Assembly: GCA_000497835.1 (NCBI GenBank)
Contig: KI547164.1
Coordinates: 117,436-181,435 of the forward strand
DNA length: 64,000 nt
Reading direction: 5' to 3'
Origin: a gamma proteobacterium L18
GTDB taxonomy: Bacteria; Pseudomonadota; Gammaproteobacteria; Pseudomonadales; Pseudomonadaceae
The position numbers and the translations under genes were made by a program. Positions 8,531 to 19,225 of this stretch are shown here, piece after piece (within the stretch, counting starts at the first letter, position 1; each line of letters opens with the position of its first letter). The notes under the pieces were generated by a model, which had not been told where the DNA came from, searched no databases, and saw only the letters and a program-made list of their open reading frames with translations.

Positions 8531-8959
8531 ATGAAAACTTTTACTGCTAAACCGGAAACAGTAAAACGCGACTGGTTCGTCGTTGATGCTGCTGGTCAGA
8601 CCCTGGGTCGTCTGGCTACTGAGATCGCGAGCCGCCTGCGTGGCAAGCACAAACCAGAATACACCCCTCACGTTGACACCGGCGACTACATCGTCGTCAT
8701 CAACGCCGAGCAGGTTCGTGTCACTGGCGCAAAAACCTCTGACAAAATGTACTACTCCCACTCCGGTTTCCCGGGCGGCATCAAGTCGATCAGCTTCGAA
8801 AAACTGATCGCCAAGGCCCCTGAGCGCGTGATCGAGACCGCGGTTAAAGGCATGCTGCCTAAGAACCCGCTGGGTCGCGACATGTACCGTAAGCTGAAAG
8901 TCTATGCGGGCGCTGCTCACCCTCATACTGCTCAGCAGCCCCAAGAACTGAAGATTTAA
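8531..8959 (+). CDS. rplM: 50S ribosomal protein L13
   Basis: A 142-residue protein that aligns along its whole length with bacterial L13. It contains the [22 protein letters not shown] segment, split here by position at residues 25-46, and the C-terminal [17 protein letters not shown]13 is an early assembly protein of the large subunit. It is the first gene of the rplM-rpsI pair, with 14 bases between them. The codon use is strongly biased, as expected for a highly expressed gene. Confidence 0.98.
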   Translation: MKTFTAKPETVKRDWFVVDAAGQTLGRLATEIASRLRGKHKPEYTPHVDTGDYIVVINAEQVRVTGAKTSDKMYYSHSGFPGGIKSISFEKLIAKAPERVIETAVKGMLPKNPLGRDMYRKLKVYAGAAHPHTAQQPQELKI

Positions 8960-8973
8960 CGGAATAGTTCATT

Positions 8974-9366
8974 ATGTCGGCGACTCAAAATTACGGCACT
9001 GGCCGTCGCAAGACCGCTACCGCACGCGTTTTCCTGCGTCCGGGCACCGGTAACATCTCCATCAACAACCGTTCTCTGGACACGTTCTTCGGCCGTGAAA
9101 CTGCCCGCATGGTAGTTCGTCAGCCGCTGGAACTGACCGAGACCACCGAGAAGTTCGACATCTACGTCACCGTTATCGGTGGTGGTGTCAGCGGTCAAGC
9201 CGGTGCAATCCGTCACGGTATCACCCGTGCTCTGATGCAATACGACGAGACCCTGCGTAGCGCCCTGCGTAAAGCTGGCTACGTTACTCGTGACGCTCGT
9301 GAAGTTGAACGTAAGAAAGTCGGTCTGCGTAAAGCGCGTAAGCGTCCGCAGTACTCGAAGCGTTAA
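8974..9366 (+). CDS. rpsI: 30S ribosomal protein S9
   Basis: A 130-residue protein ending in the basic tail [11 protein letters not shown], whose last residues reach the ribosomal P site in known structures. Its N-terminus [18 protein letters not shown] is the S9 signature. It follows rplM with a 14-base gap and is closed by a strong terminator. Confidence 0.98.
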   Translation: MSATQNYGTGRRKTATARVFLRPGTGNISINNRSLDTFFGRETARMVVRQPLELTETTEKFDIYVTVIGGGVSGQAGAIRHGITRALMQYDETLRSALRKAGYVTRDAREVERKKVGLRKARKRPQYSKR

Positions 9367-9395
9367 TTCAAGCTTCGCGACTCCGTTCAAAAAAA

Positions 9396-9427
9396 AGCCC
9401 GGTTCCTTTGGAACCGGGCTTTTTTTA
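9396..9427 (+). terminator. Rho-independent terminator of rplM-rpsI
   Basis: AAGCCCGGTTCC, loop TTT, GGAACCGGGCTT followed by T6. It is near perfect. The 9367-9768 gap then holds a REP palindrome and the petABC promoter. Confidence 0.93.
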
Positions 9428-9451
9428 TGTCGACTAGACTACGGTGGGCGC

Positions 9452-9540
9452 GTAGCCGCTGCCGCCAGGCTGCGCCGGCCCGAATGTTCACTGCCATTGT
9501 GTTGATGCAAATGGCCAGCGCAGCCTGCGGCAGCGGCTAC
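9452..9540. repeat. REP palindrome, family F
   Basis: Inverted arms at 9452-9480 and 9513-9540 share GTAGCCGCTGCCG and GCAGCGGCTAC ends. A single short relative lies at 54146-54166. It sits between the rpsI terminator and the petABC promoter. Confidence 0.85.
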
Positions 9541-9640
9541 GATGAATACCGTGGGGTGCGAAGTTTTCATGCAGCGCTTTGCTGCATCTGCGCACACCAC
9601 GCAAGACAAGGGGTGCAGCCGTTTGCCACGGGTATTTTCC

Positions 9641-9669
9641 TTGTCTAGGTAAATGGCTTTCACTACCAT
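9641..9669 (+). promoter_or_regulatory. Likely promoter of petABC
   Basis: TTGTCT, 17-base spacer, TACCAT, about 100 bases before petA. It is read by eye; the long leader is otherwise unassigned. Confidence 0.5.
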
Positions 9670-9768
9670 TCGTCACATTTTCAGGTACTGACCCTACCTG
9701 TGCGGATGGAACCAACAATGTAGATGCCCGTTGCAACAGGGCACACAAAGCCGATGGGAGAGGACTCA

Positions 9769-10362
9769 ATGAGCAATGACGGCGTGAATGCAGGCCGGCG
9801 TCGCTTCCTCGTAGCGGCCACATCCGTGGTCGGCGCGGCAGGAGCGGTAGGGGCTGCGGTCCCGTTCGTGGGGTCGTGGTTCCCCAGCGCCAAGGCCAAG
9901 GCGGCAGGCGCTCCAGTCAAGTTCAACATCAGCAAGGTCGAGCCGGGTCAGCAAGTGATCGCCGAATGGCGCGGTCAACCGGTGTTCGTGGTGCGCCGCA
10001 CCGACGAGATCCTTGCCAACCTGGGCAAGATCGAAGACCGACTCTCCGACCCCGAGTCCAAGAACTCCACCCAGCCTGCCTACGTCGACCCCAAGCTGCG
10101 CTCCATCAAGCCCCAGGTGCTGATCCTGATCGGTATTTGCACGCACCTGGGCTGCTCTCCCACGTTTCGTCCCGAGGTGGCTCCGGCCGACCTGGGCAAG
10201 GACTGGGTAGGCGGTTATTTCTGCCCCTGCCACGGTTCCCACTACGACCTCGCCGGCCGTGTCTACAAGTCCCAGCCTGCGCCGCTCAACCTGGCGGTGC
10301 CGCCGCACTCGTACGAGTCGGACGATGTGATTGTCATCGGCGTTGATCAGGAGAAAGCGTGA
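9769..10362 (+). CDS. petA: Ubiquinol-cytochrome c reductase, Rieske iron-sulfur subunit
   Basis: A 197-residue subunit of the bc1 complex in the inner membrane, oxidising ubiquinol. The 2Fe-2S ligands are in CTHLGC (Cys124, His126, Cys129) and CPCHGS (Cys152, Cys154, His155). The N-terminus has a twin-arginine signal (RRRFLVA, 10-16) and a single membrane anchor. The ATG at 9769 is chosen over the in-frame ATG at 9724 because it has GGGAGAGGA just upstream and starts directly before the twin arginines. Its TGA overlaps the petB ATG by one base. Confidence 0.97.
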   Translation: MSNDGVNAGRRRFLVAATSVVGAAGAVGAAVPFVGSWFPSAKAKAAGAPVKFNISKVEPGQQVIAEWRGQPVFVVRRTDEILANLGKIEDRLSDPESKNSTQPAYVDPKLRSIKPQVLILIGICTHLGCSPTFRPEVAPADLGKDWVGGYFCPCHGSHYDLAGRVYKSQPAPLNLAVPPHSYESDDVIVIGVDQEKA

Positions 10363-11573
10363 TGAGCAAGTTCATGGCCTGGGTGGATGCCCGTTTCCCC
10401 GCGACGAAAATGTGGGAAGAACACCTCACCAAGTACTACGCCCCGAAGAACTTCAACTTCTTCTACTTTTTCGGCTCGCTGGCGCTGCTGGTGCTGGTCA
10501 ACCAGATTGTCACCGGCGTGTGGCTGACCATGAGTTTTACGCCCTCGGCCGAAGAGGCGTTTGCCTCGGTCGAGTACATCATGCGTGACGTGTCATTCGG
10601 CTGGATTCTGCGTTACCTGCACTCCACAGGCGCCTCAGCGTTCTTCATCGTCGTCTACCTGCACATGTTCCGCGGCCTGCTGTATGGCTCCTACAAGAAG
10701 CCGCGGGAACTGGTGTGGATCTTCGGCATGCTGATCTACCTGGCACTGATGGCCGAGGCGTTCATGGGCTACCTGCTGCCCTGGGGGCAGATGTCGTACT
10801 GGGGCGCGCAGGTGATCATTTCTCTGTTTGGCGCCATTCCAGTGATCGGCAATGACCTGACCCAGTGGATTCGCGGCGACTACCTGATTTCCGGCATCAC
10901 CTTGAACCGCTTTTTCGCCTTGCATGTGATTGCCCTGCCGATTGTGATTCTCGGTCTGGTGGTGCTGCATATCCTGGCGCTGCACGAAGTAGGCTCGAAC
11001 AACCCCGACGGCATCGAGATCAAGAAGCTCAAGGACGAAAACGGCATCCCCCTGGACGGCATTGCCTTCCATCCGTACTACACGGTCAAGGATATCGTCG
11101 GCGTGGTGGTGTTCCTGTTCGTGTTCTGTTCCATCGTGTTCTTTTTCCCGGAGATGGGCGGGTACTTCCTGGAAAAACCCAACTTCGAGCAAGCCAACGC
11201 CTTCAAGACCCCCGAGCACATCGCCCCGGTGTGGTACTTCACGCCGTTCTACGCGATTTTGCGGGCGGTGCCCGACAAGCTGCTGGGGGTGATGTCCATG
11301 GGCGCGGCCATCGCCGTACTGTTCGTGCTGCCCTGGCTGGACCGCAGCCCGGTCAAGTCCATGCGCTACAAGGGGTGGGTCAGCCGTGTCGCGCTGACAC
11401 TGTTCTGTCTGTCGTTCATGATTCTGGGCTACCTCGGCGTGCAGCCGCCGACACCTGAGCGAACGCTGGTGTCGCAGGTGTGCACGGTGCTGTACTTCGC
11501 CTACTTCATCCTGATGCCGTTCTACACGCGGTTCGAAAAGACCAAGCCAGTACCGGAAAGGGTGACAGGCTGA
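10362..11573 (+). CDS. petB: Cytochrome b subunit of the bc1 complex
   Basis: A 403-residue multi-pass membrane protein carrying both b hemes. The heme-ligand His pairs are visible in helices B and D (HSTGASAFFIVVYLHMF and HVIALPIVILGLVVLH), and the Qo-site PEWY region appears in the variant form near PVWYFTPFYAIL. It overlaps petA and petC by one base each, so the three are translated as a coupled operon. The C-terminal half carries three more membrane segments. Confidence 0.97.
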   Translation: MSKFMAWVDARFPATKMWEEHLTKYYAPKNFNFFYFFGSLALLVLVNQIVTGVWLTMSFTPSAEEAFASVEYIMRDVSFGWILRYLHSTGASAFFIVVYLHMFRGLLYGSYKKPRELVWIFGMLIYLALMAEAFMGYLLPWGQMSYWGAQVIISLFGAIPVIGNDLTQWIRGDYLISGITLNRFFALHVIALPIVILGLVVLHILALHEVGSNNPDGIEIKKLKDENGIPLDGIAFHPYYTVKDIVGVVVFLFVFCSIVFFFPEMGGYFLEKPNFEQANAFKTPEHIAPVWYFTPFYAILRAVPDKLLGVMSMGAAIAVLFVLPWLDRSPVKSMRYKGWVSRVALTLFCLSFMILGYLGVQPPTPERTLVSQVCTVLYFAYFILMPFYTRFEKTKPVPERVTG

Positions 11574-12352
11574 TGAAAAGAATAATTGCGGTTTTCATGC
11601 TTGCGTTACTGCCCATGATGACCTGGGCTGCCGAGGGTGGCCCGGAGCTGGAGAAGGTGGACATCGACCTGGCCGACAAGCCCGCCCTGCAGGATGGCGC
11701 GCGTACCTTCGTCAACTACTGCATGGGCTGCCACAGCGCCAAGTTCCAGCGCTACGAGCGCGTGGCCGATGACCTGGGCATCCCCCATGACCTGATGCTG
11801 GAGAAGTTGGTGTTCACTGGTGCCAAGATCGGCGACCACATGACCATCGGCATGCAGTCGGCCGACGCCAAGGCCTGGTTCGGCGCAGCGCCGCCCGACT
11901 TGACCCTGGTGGCGCGGGTACGCGGCACTGACTGGCTGTACGGCTACCTGCGCTCCTTCTACGAGGACCCTGCGCGGCCGTGGGGCGTGAATAACGTGGT
12001 CTTCCCCAACGTAGGCATGCCTAATGTGCTGGGCGGCCTGCAGGGGCGTCAGGTGATGGGTTGCAAGCAGGTGCAGGTGGTCACCGAGGGCAAGAAGCAG
12101 TACGACCCGCTGACCGGCTCGCCGCTGACCCATGAGGCCTGTGATCAGCTGACCCTGGTGCCCAAGACCGGTACCCTGACGCCCGAGCAGTTCGATGAAA
12201 AAATCCACAACCTGGTGACCTTCCTGGCCTATTCGGCCAACCCCAACAAGCTCGCCAGCGAGCGCATTGGCACCTATGTGTTGCTGTATCTGGCGGTTCT
12301 GTTCATCTTTGCCTACCTGCTCAAACGTGAATACTGGAAAGACGTTCATTGA
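11573..12352 (+). CDS. petC: Cytochrome c1 subunit of the bc1 complex
   Basis: A 259-residue protein with a signal peptide (1-19, cut near MTWAA), a heme c site CMGCH (50-54), a possible axial Met in the NVGMPNVL segment, and a C-terminal membrane anchor (about 236-253) followed by basic residues. It passes electrons from the Rieske centre to soluble c-type cytochromes. The ATG overlaps the petB TGA by one base. A structured RNA candidate begins 28 bases after its stop. Confidence 0.97.
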   Translation: MKRIIAVFMLALLPMMTWAAEGGPELEKVDIDLADKPALQDGARTFVNYCMGCHSAKFQRYERVADDLGIPHDLMLEKLVFTGAKIGDHMTIGMQSADAKAWFGAAPPDLTLVARVRGTDWLYGYLRSFYEDPARPWGVNNVVFPNVGMPNVLGGLQGRQVMGCKQVQVVTEGKKQYDPLTGSPLTHEACDQLTLVPKTGTLTPEQFDEKIHNLVTFLAYSANPNKLASERIGTYVLLYLAVLFIFAYLLKREYWKDVH

Positions 12353-12378
12353 ATATGCGGTAAGATTTGCTGTTAAAT
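12349..12378 (+). promoter_or_regulatory. Possible promoter of the petC-sspA RNA
   Basis: TTGAAT, 18-base spacer, TTAAAT, overlapping the petC stop. It would start transcription near 12385, at the foot of the stem below. This is weak evidence alone. Confidence 0.4.
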
Positions 12379-12380
12379 GC

Positions 12381-12469
12381 GCGCGCCCCTCGGCAACCCT
12401 GCGTAGCGGACCTGGAAGTTGTTCCGGTCACATTCGCTAATGGAGTGCTTCAGGGGCGCGCTCGTTTTT
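12381..12469 (+). ncRNA. Structured RNA candidate between petC and sspA (or sspAB leader)
   Basis: A long-range stem GCGCGCCCCT (12381-12390) with AGGGGCGCGC (12452-12461) is closed by TCGTTTTTG. It encloses a second hairpin GACCTGGAA / TTCCGGTC (about 12409-12429). The layout of outer stem, inner hairpin and U-tract fits a small RNA of about 90 nt with its own terminator, or an sspAB leader or attenuator. I recall that an sRNA named P26 was reported in P. aeruginosa and may map to this locus, but I am not certain. Co-variation across Pseudomonas would settle it. Confidence 0.55.
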
Positions 12470-12506
12470 GTGTTATTCATGTTTTTTATACGCGAGGAGG
12501 ACCGCC

Positions 12507-13130
12507 ATGGGCGTGACCAACCGGTTGGCCTGCTACTCCGACCCCGCTGACCACTATTCTCATCGGGTGCGTATCGTGCTCGCCGAGAAGGGTGTAAGCG
12601 CTGAGATCATCAGCGTGCCGGCAGGTTCGCAGCCAGCCAAACTGATCGAAGTGAACCCGTATGGCAGTCTGCCGACGCTGGTCGATCGGGATCTGGCGCT
12701 GTACGAATCCACTGTCGTGATGGAATATCTGGATGAGCGTTACCCGCATCCGCCACTGCTGCCGGTGTACCCGGTGGCCCGGGCCAACAGCCGCCTGCTG
12801 ATCCATCGGATTCAGCGCGACTGGTGCGGGCTGGTGGACCTGATTCTTGATGCGCGGACCAAGGAACCGGCTCGCGTACAGGCCCGCAAGGAGCTGCGCG
12901 AGAGCCTGACCGGCGTTTCGCCGTTGTTTGCCGACAAGCCTTTCTTCCTCAGTGATGAGCAAAGTCTTGTCGATTGCTGTCTACTGCCCATACTCTGGCG
13001 TTTGCCAGTTCTGGGTATCGAATTGCCGCGGCCTGCAAAGCCGCTGCTGGACTATATGGACCGTCAGTTTGCCCGCGAAGCCTTCCAGGCCAGCCTTTCG
13101 GCAGCTGAACGTGAAATGCGCCAGGTTTGA
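12507..13130 (+). CDS. sspA: Stringent starvation protein A
   Basis: A 207-residue protein with a GST-like fold: an N-terminal thioredoxin-like half (Cys10, [13 protein letters not shown], and the [20 protein letters not shown] segment) and a C-terminal helical half. SspA binds RNA polymerase and affects stress and virulence gene transcription. It has no true GST catalytic role in E. coli. The ATG at 12507 has a strong CGAGGAGGA site. sspB follows after 11 bases. Confidence 0.96.
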   Translation: MGVTNRLACYSDPADHYSHRVRIVLAEKGVSAEIISVPAGSQPAKLIEVNPYGSLPTLVDRDLALYESTVVMEYLDERYPHPPLLPVYPVARANSRLLIHRIQRDWCGLVDLILDARTKEPARVQARKELRESLTGVSPLFADKPFFLSDEQSLVDCCLLPILWRLPVLGIELPRPAKPLLDYMDRQFAREAFQASLSAAEREMRQV

Positions 13131-13141
13131 AGGAGCCTTTG

Positions 13142-13564
13142 ATGAACTCCAGTCGTCCGTATCTCGTGCGTGCACTCTACGAGTGGATCGTGGACAACGA
13201 TTGCACACCCCACATGCTGGTCAATTCCGAATTCCGTTCGGTGCAAGTGCCCAAGGGCTTTGCCAGTGATGGCCAGATCGTCCTCAACGTGTCGCCCAGC
13301 GCCGTCCGCCATCTGCACATGGACAACGACGCGGTCAGCTTCGAAGGTCGCTTCGGTGGCGTCGCACACACCCTGTACGTGCCTATCGGCGCCATCCTGG
13401 GTGTTTACGCCCGCGAGAATGGCCAGGGTATGGTCTTCGACCTGGAGTCGCCTGTGCTCGAGGAAGACGAGGTTGTGCTCGATGGGCATGACGATGACCT
13501 GCCGCCTGACGGTGGCCGGCCGCAGCGCCCTGCAGGGCGGCCAAGCCTGAAAGTGGTCAAGTAA
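13142..13564 (+). CDS. sspB: ClpXP adaptor SspB
   Basis: A 140-residue SspB. The N-terminal 110 residues form the ssrA-tag-binding domain (SSRPYLVRALYEWI start). An acidic, proline-rich linker (about 108-130) ends in RPSLKVVK, the ClpX-binding tail. It delivers ssrA-tagged proteins to ClpXP. The ATG at 13142 has AAGGAG upstream; an in-frame TTG at 13127 lies inside that site and is not used. A terminator follows directly. Confidence 0.96.
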   Translation: MNSSRPYLVRALYEWIVDNDCTPHMLVNSEFRSVQVPKGFASDGQIVLNVSPSAVRHLHMDNDAVSFEGRFGGVAHTLYVPIGAILGVYARENGQGMVFDLESPVLEEDEVVLDGHDDDLPPDGGRPQRPAGRPSLKVVK

Positions 13565-13570
13565 TAAAAA

Positions 13571-13598
13571 AGGCGATCCATGCGGATCGCCTTTTTTG
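13571..13598 (+). terminator. Rho-independent terminator of sspAB
   Basis: AGGCGATCC, loop ATGC, GGATCGCCT with T6 after it. It also has A-rich sequence on the other side, so it may work in both directions. Confidence 0.92.
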
Positions 13599-13613
13599 TA
13601 TCTGCACTACACC

Positions 13614-13709
13614 CTCCGTAGGAGCCGACCTTGGTCGCGATGGGGGCGCTGCGGTGAATCAGGGTTAACGCATTGCGCCCATGGCGACCAAGGTCGGCTC
13701 CTACAGGGC
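13614..13709. repeat. REP palindrome, family C
   Basis: Arms GTAGGAGCCGACCTTGGTCG (from 13618) and CGACCAAGGTCGGCTCCTAC (ending 13704) enclose a loop of about 47 bases, whose GGGCGCT/GCGCCC flanks also pair. It lies between the convergent sspB and dolP genes. Confidence 0.9.
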
Positions 13710-13718
13710 GCGCGATCG

Positions 13719-15389
<1,671 letters not shown>

Positions 15390-15390
<1 letters not shown>

Positions 15391-17165
15391 TACTGGGCAG
15401 TGTCCGGCAGGCGCTGTACCTGGCCGCCATTGAACTGCGCCCATGGCAACTGACGCTCGATGCGCTGGCTGGCGTTGACGCTCAGGTTGCCCGACAGGCC
15501 CTGCATTCGGTTGTCCGGCAGTGCCTTCAACTGACCAAGGCGCGGCGCCAGGCCAAACGCATCCACGCCCATGGCGTACAGGCGGCCGAGGCTGCCACCG
15601 GCCTGCGGCCACTGGCGCACCACTTGCTGGCGCAATGGGTTGCTGTTGTCCAGCAGCCATGGGGTTTCGCAGAAGCGCACACCGTTCATGTCGTTGTACT
15701 GGGCCTGGTCACCGCTGGCACTGTAGACATTGGACGTTGCGTACACCGGCACGTCACCGGCGTACTGGAAATTCAGTGTCGGCTTGATTTGCTGGGCCAG
15801 TTGCGGGGTGGAGGCCAGGAAGATGAAGTCCACGTCCTGGCGGCGCGAGCCGTTGCTGCCGTTGGCGCCTTGGCGAGCCTGCATCAGATCGCCGATCTGC
15901 TGGGCCAGTGCCACCGGCTGGTCGACGCGCTGGGAACCCAGCAGTTGCCCGCCGTTGGCTTCAAAGTCTTGGCGGAAGGCCGCCAGTACGCGGTCGCCCC
16001 ACTCGCCACGTGGCACCAGGGCCACGGCGCGGTGCAGACCGTCGGCACGGGCACGGCGCGACACTTCGCGGGCTTCGTCTTCGGCGGCCAGGCCGAACTG
16101 GAACAGTTGTGGCGGGTTGGCCTGGGTGCCGTCGCTGTAGTTCAGCGCCAGGGTGGTGATGGGCAGTTGCGGGCGACCGGCCAGTTGCTTGACCAGGGGT
16201 TTCTCCAACGGGCCAACCACCAGTTGCGCGCCGGCGGCCTGGGCCTGGCGGTAGAAGTCGTCCATGGAAGTGACACGCGAGCTGTCGAACACCTCGACCA
16301 CTGGCGGCTTCTGACCGGACTGCTGGGCCTGATAGTAGGCGGCCATGAAACCGTCACGCAGGGCCTTGCCTACCGAGGCCAGCTGGCCTTGTTGCGGCAG
16401 CAGCAGCGCGATCTTGGTCAGCGGCTGGCTGGTCAGCTCCTTGAGCTTCACCAGCGCAGCCGGCAGCTGCTTGGCGGCGGGGTGGTCGGGGTGGGCGCTG
16501 CGCCAGTTGTCGATCGCGGCTTTCTGCTGGTCCAGCGTGCCGGCGCTTTTCACCGCCAGCGCCAGGCTCTGCCAGCCGGCCAGGTCGTCGGTGCCGGTGG
16601 GTTGCAGCTGGTCGACGGGCAGGCTGTTGACCAGGGTCCAGATCGCTTCGCTGTTGGCTGCGGCGGCATCGCCGGTCAGCAGCGGTGCAATGAACACGCG
16701 TTCCTGGGCGGCAGGCAGGATCTGCCCGTCGGCTTCAAGGGCGCGGGCGCGTACGGTGTGGGCGCGGACCTGGGTGTCCACCGACGCTTCATTCAGGCGC
16801 TGCAGGCTGGGGTGGTTGAGGGCGGTCAGCGCTTGCTTGGGCTGGTTGCGCGTCATGGCCAGTTCAGCCGCCAGGGTGCTGGCGATGATCTGCTGGCCGA
16901 CGTTGAGCTGCTCCACCTGCACCTGCGCCAGTATCTGCCCGGCGCGGTCATTGGCGTGTTGACGGTAGGCGAGGTCGGCGGCGCTCAGGCGCAGTGCCGC
17001 GGCTTCGGCCGGGGTCTTGGCGGACGCGGCCTGGCCCAGCAGTTGCTCGATGCTGGCGTCAGGGGTGCGCGGCAGTTCGCCCAGGCTGCTGGAGGGCGAG
17101 CTGGCGCAGGCGGCCAACAGTGCGGCAAGGCATAGGGCTGAGAGCAGCCTCAGGCAAGCTGTCAT
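15390..17165 (-). CDS. lpoA: LpoA (LppC family) outer-membrane activator of penicillin-binding protein
   Basis: A 591-residue lipoprotein with lipobox LLAAC (Cys20). The N-terminal half is helical, of TPR type (about 35-250). The C-terminal half is a periplasmic-binding-protein-like domain (about 255-585, starting KIALLLPQQGQLASVGKALRDGF). It activates the bifunctional PBP from the outer membrane. The ATG at 17163-17165 gives a proper lipoprotein signal; upstream in-frame codons do not. It is the first gene of lpoA-yraN-gmhA-dolP and is divergent from rsmI. Confidence 0.94.
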
Positions 17166-17345
17166 GTATATCTTCCTGATACTCGATCGGTTAGGCCGGC
17201 AATTGTACCCAAGCATGGGCCCCGGTGCGATGTCACAGGTGTGAAAGGCGTACCAAAGGTCATTCAGGGTTTTACCGAGGGCTTTTTGGCCGCTGGGCGA
17301 AAGCACGCGTTACAATGCCGCTTTTGCCAACGACAGGTGTGTGCT

Positions 17346-18218
17346 GTGACTGCTGCAGGTGCTTCGAATTCCGCGATGGGAACACTTTATGTGGTGGCCA
17401 CGCCCATCGGTAACCTGGACGACATGAGCGCTCGCGCCCTGAAGATCCTGGGCGACGTGGCGCTGATCGCGGCCGAGGACACCCGTCACTCCATCCGCCT
17501 GCTGCAACACTTCGGCATCAATACGCCATTGGCGGCCTGCCATGAGCATAACGAGCGCGATGAAGGCGGGCGTTTTCTCGACAAGTTGCTGGCCGGTGAA
17601 AGCGTGGCGTTGATCTCCGATGCGGGTACGCCCTTGATCTCCGACCCTGGCTACCATCTGGTGCGTCAGGTGCGTGCTGCGGGTATCCCGGTGGTACCGG
17701 TACCGGGCGCGTGTGCGCTGATTGCTGCGTTGTCGGCGGCGGGCCTGCCGTCAGACCGCTTCATCTTCGAAGGTTTCCTGCCGGCCAAGACCGTGGGCCG
17801 CCGCTCGCGGCTGGAGCAGGTGCGCGAAGAGCCGCGCACGTTGATTTTCTACGAGGCGCCACACCGGATCCTGGAATGCCTGCAGGACATGGAGTTTGTG
17901 TTTGGCCCGGATCGCCCGGCGTTGCTGGCGCGTGAGCTGACCAAGACCTTCGAGACCCTGAAAGGCTCGCCGTTGGCTGAATTGCGGGCTTTCGTGGAAG
18001 GCGACAGCAATCAGCAGCGCGGCGAGTGCGTGGTGCTGGTGGCGGGCTGGACGCCGCCGGAGAACGATGAGGTGGTGAGCGCCGAGGTGATGCGCGTGCT
18101 GGACCTGCTGCTCAAGGAGATGCCGTTGAAGCGTGCGGCGGCGTTGGCGGCGGAGATTACCGGGGCGCGGAAGAATGTGTTGTATCAGGTGGCGTTGGAG
18201 CGGCAGAAGGGGGAGTGA
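17346..18218 (+). CDS. rsmI: 16S rRNA (cytidine1402-2'-O)-methyltransferase
   Basis: A 290-residue SAM-dependent methylase of the tetrapyrrole-methylase fold: LYVVATPIGNLDDMSARAL near the N-terminus, the ISDAGTPLISDPG motif, and PGACALIAALSAAGLP. It 2'-O-methylates C1402 of 16S rRNA together with RsmH, whose gene lies 2 kb on. The start is uncertain. GTG at 17346 has an AGG eight bases upstream and is chosen; ATG at 17376 would give 280 residues. Confidence 0.94.
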   Translation: MTAAGASNSAMGTLYVVATPIGNLDDMSARALKILGDVALIAAEDTRHSIRLLQHFGINTPLAACHEHNERDEGGRFLDKLLAGESVALISDAGTPLISDPGYHLVRQVRAAGIPVVPVPGACALIAALSAAGLPSDRFIFEGFLPAKTVGRRSRLEQVREEPRTLIFYEAPHRILECLQDMEFVFGPDRPALLARELTKTFETLKGSPLAELRAFVEGDSNQQRGECVVLVAGWTPPENDEVVSAEVMRVLDLLLKEMPLKRAAALAAEITGARKNVLYQVALERQKGE

Positions 18219-18322
18219 AGGGGGTTGCATGGCGGGGGAGTAGGGTGATGGCCGCCATGTGCATGTCGAGGTTTGCGGGTATGGCCATCAGGTGCAAGCC
18301 TGGGGATCTTCGGGCCTCATGA

Positions 18323-18543
18323 CATCGAGCGCCGCCCGCGCGGCGCTTCCCGGGCAGAGCCCGGTCCTACATTTGTTCCGGGCCAGTTATGCCAGTGGCA
18401 TCACCTGGTCCGCCTTGCTTTTTCACTGCAGATTTGTGCTGGTGCCACCAAGGCGGGCTAGGTGACCTCCCAGGCGTAACTGGCCCGAAACAAACTGTAG
18501 GACCGGGCTCTGCCCGGGAAGCGCCGTGCGGACGGCGCTCGAT
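18323..18543. repeat. Large REP-type palindrome, family D, copy 1
   Basis: Nearly the whole 221 bases pair with themselves. The outer arms are 18323-18393 and 18473-18543, with core CCCGGGCAGAGCCCGGTCC and its complement; the inner CACCTGG...CCGCCTT pairs with AAGGCGG...AGGTG. It fills most of the 18219-18620 gap between rsmI and rnpB. A related element lies at 37138-37329. Confidence 0.9.
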
Positions 18544-18583
18544 CTCAAGAGCGCCGAAACTCTAAAGCCAGCCACAATAAAGC

Positions 18584-18612
18584 TTGTCCTAACCCCCTCA
18601 GACCATTAACCT
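18584..18612 (+). promoter_or_regulatory. Likely promoter of rnpB
   Basis: TTGTCC, 17-base spacer, TAACCT. The predicted start at about 18619-18621 matches the 5' end of the RNase P RNA. Confidence 0.55.
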
Positions 18613-18620
18613 TGTCGCCG

Positions 18621-18985
18621 GAGAGTCGATTGGACAGTCGCTGCCTGCTTTTGTTCCGCAAAAGCGGGGGGAGGAAAGTCCGGGCTCCATAGGGCGGAGT
18701 GCCAGGTAACACCTGGGAGGCGCGAGCCTACGGAAAGTGCCACAGAAAATAACCGCCTAAGCATTTCGGTGCCGGTAAGGGTGAAAAGGTGCGGTAAGAG
18801 CGCACCGCACGTCTGGTAACAGTGCGTGGCTAGGCAAACCCCACTCGGAGCAAGACCAAATAGGGTTCCATATGGCGCGGCCCGCGTTGGAACCGGGTAG
18901 GTTGCTAAAGGTGTCCAGTGATGGCCATCGTAGAGGAATGACTGTCCTCGACAGAACCCGGCTTACAGATCGACTCTCCACCTCT
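18621..18985 (+). ncRNA. rnpB: RNase P RNA, bacterial type A
   Basis: The 5' end GAGAGTCGATTGGACAGTCG pairs with the 3' end GATCGACTCTCC to form P1. Universally conserved parts are visible: GAGGAAAGTCCGGGCTCC (18673-18690), the ACAGAAAATA-type P4/J region, and AGAGGAATGACTGTC with GACAGAACCCGGCTTACAG near the 3' end. It is the catalytic RNA that removes tRNA 5' leaders. The length of about 365 nt is normal for the type. Confidence 0.97.
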
Positions 18986-19188
18986 TTTCCCTTCTGCATC
19001 AATTCAATAGCAGAAGCGGCCCTGGTAATACCGAAAAAATCTTACTCTTAATAAATCACTTTAAGTTTGAGCCGTAGACCCTTGAGTTAACTTGGCTTTA
19101 TACCCCCGCGTTTCCCTCGAATTAGCCTATCTCCTTCCTTTTATCTCCTAAATCGCCGATCTGTAAGGGTTTTCCTTACGGGCGTGCC
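18986..19188. other. AT-rich spacer between rnpB and the dcw promoter
   Basis: The spacer of about 200 bases has no gene. It holds one hairpin, CTTCTGC / GCAGAAG (18991-19016), without a T-run, which may bound the rnpB transcript. The rest is markedly AT-rich with no other structure that I can support. Confidence 0.5.
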
Positions 19189-19218
19189 TTGACGGTGGTA
19201 CAGGGGCATTCCTATAGT
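19189..19218 (+). promoter_or_regulatory. Promoter of the dcw cluster (Pmra)
   Basis: TTGACG, 18-base spacer, TATAGT, close to the sigma-70 consensus. It would start transcription near 19225, directly before the MraZ repeats, and give a leader of about 70 bases to mraZ. Confidence 0.75.
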
Positions 19219-19225
19219 GTGCGCA

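Noticed and set aside
12468..12506. Longer N-terminus for SspA from an upstream codon
   Set aside because: The upstream part overlaps the RNA candidate's U-tract and has no ribosome binding site; the ATG at 12507 has a strong one and matches the family start.
18757..19002. Short minus-strand coding frame over the RNase P RNA
   Set aside because: The sequence is the conserved rnpB RNA; the frame has no supporting homology.
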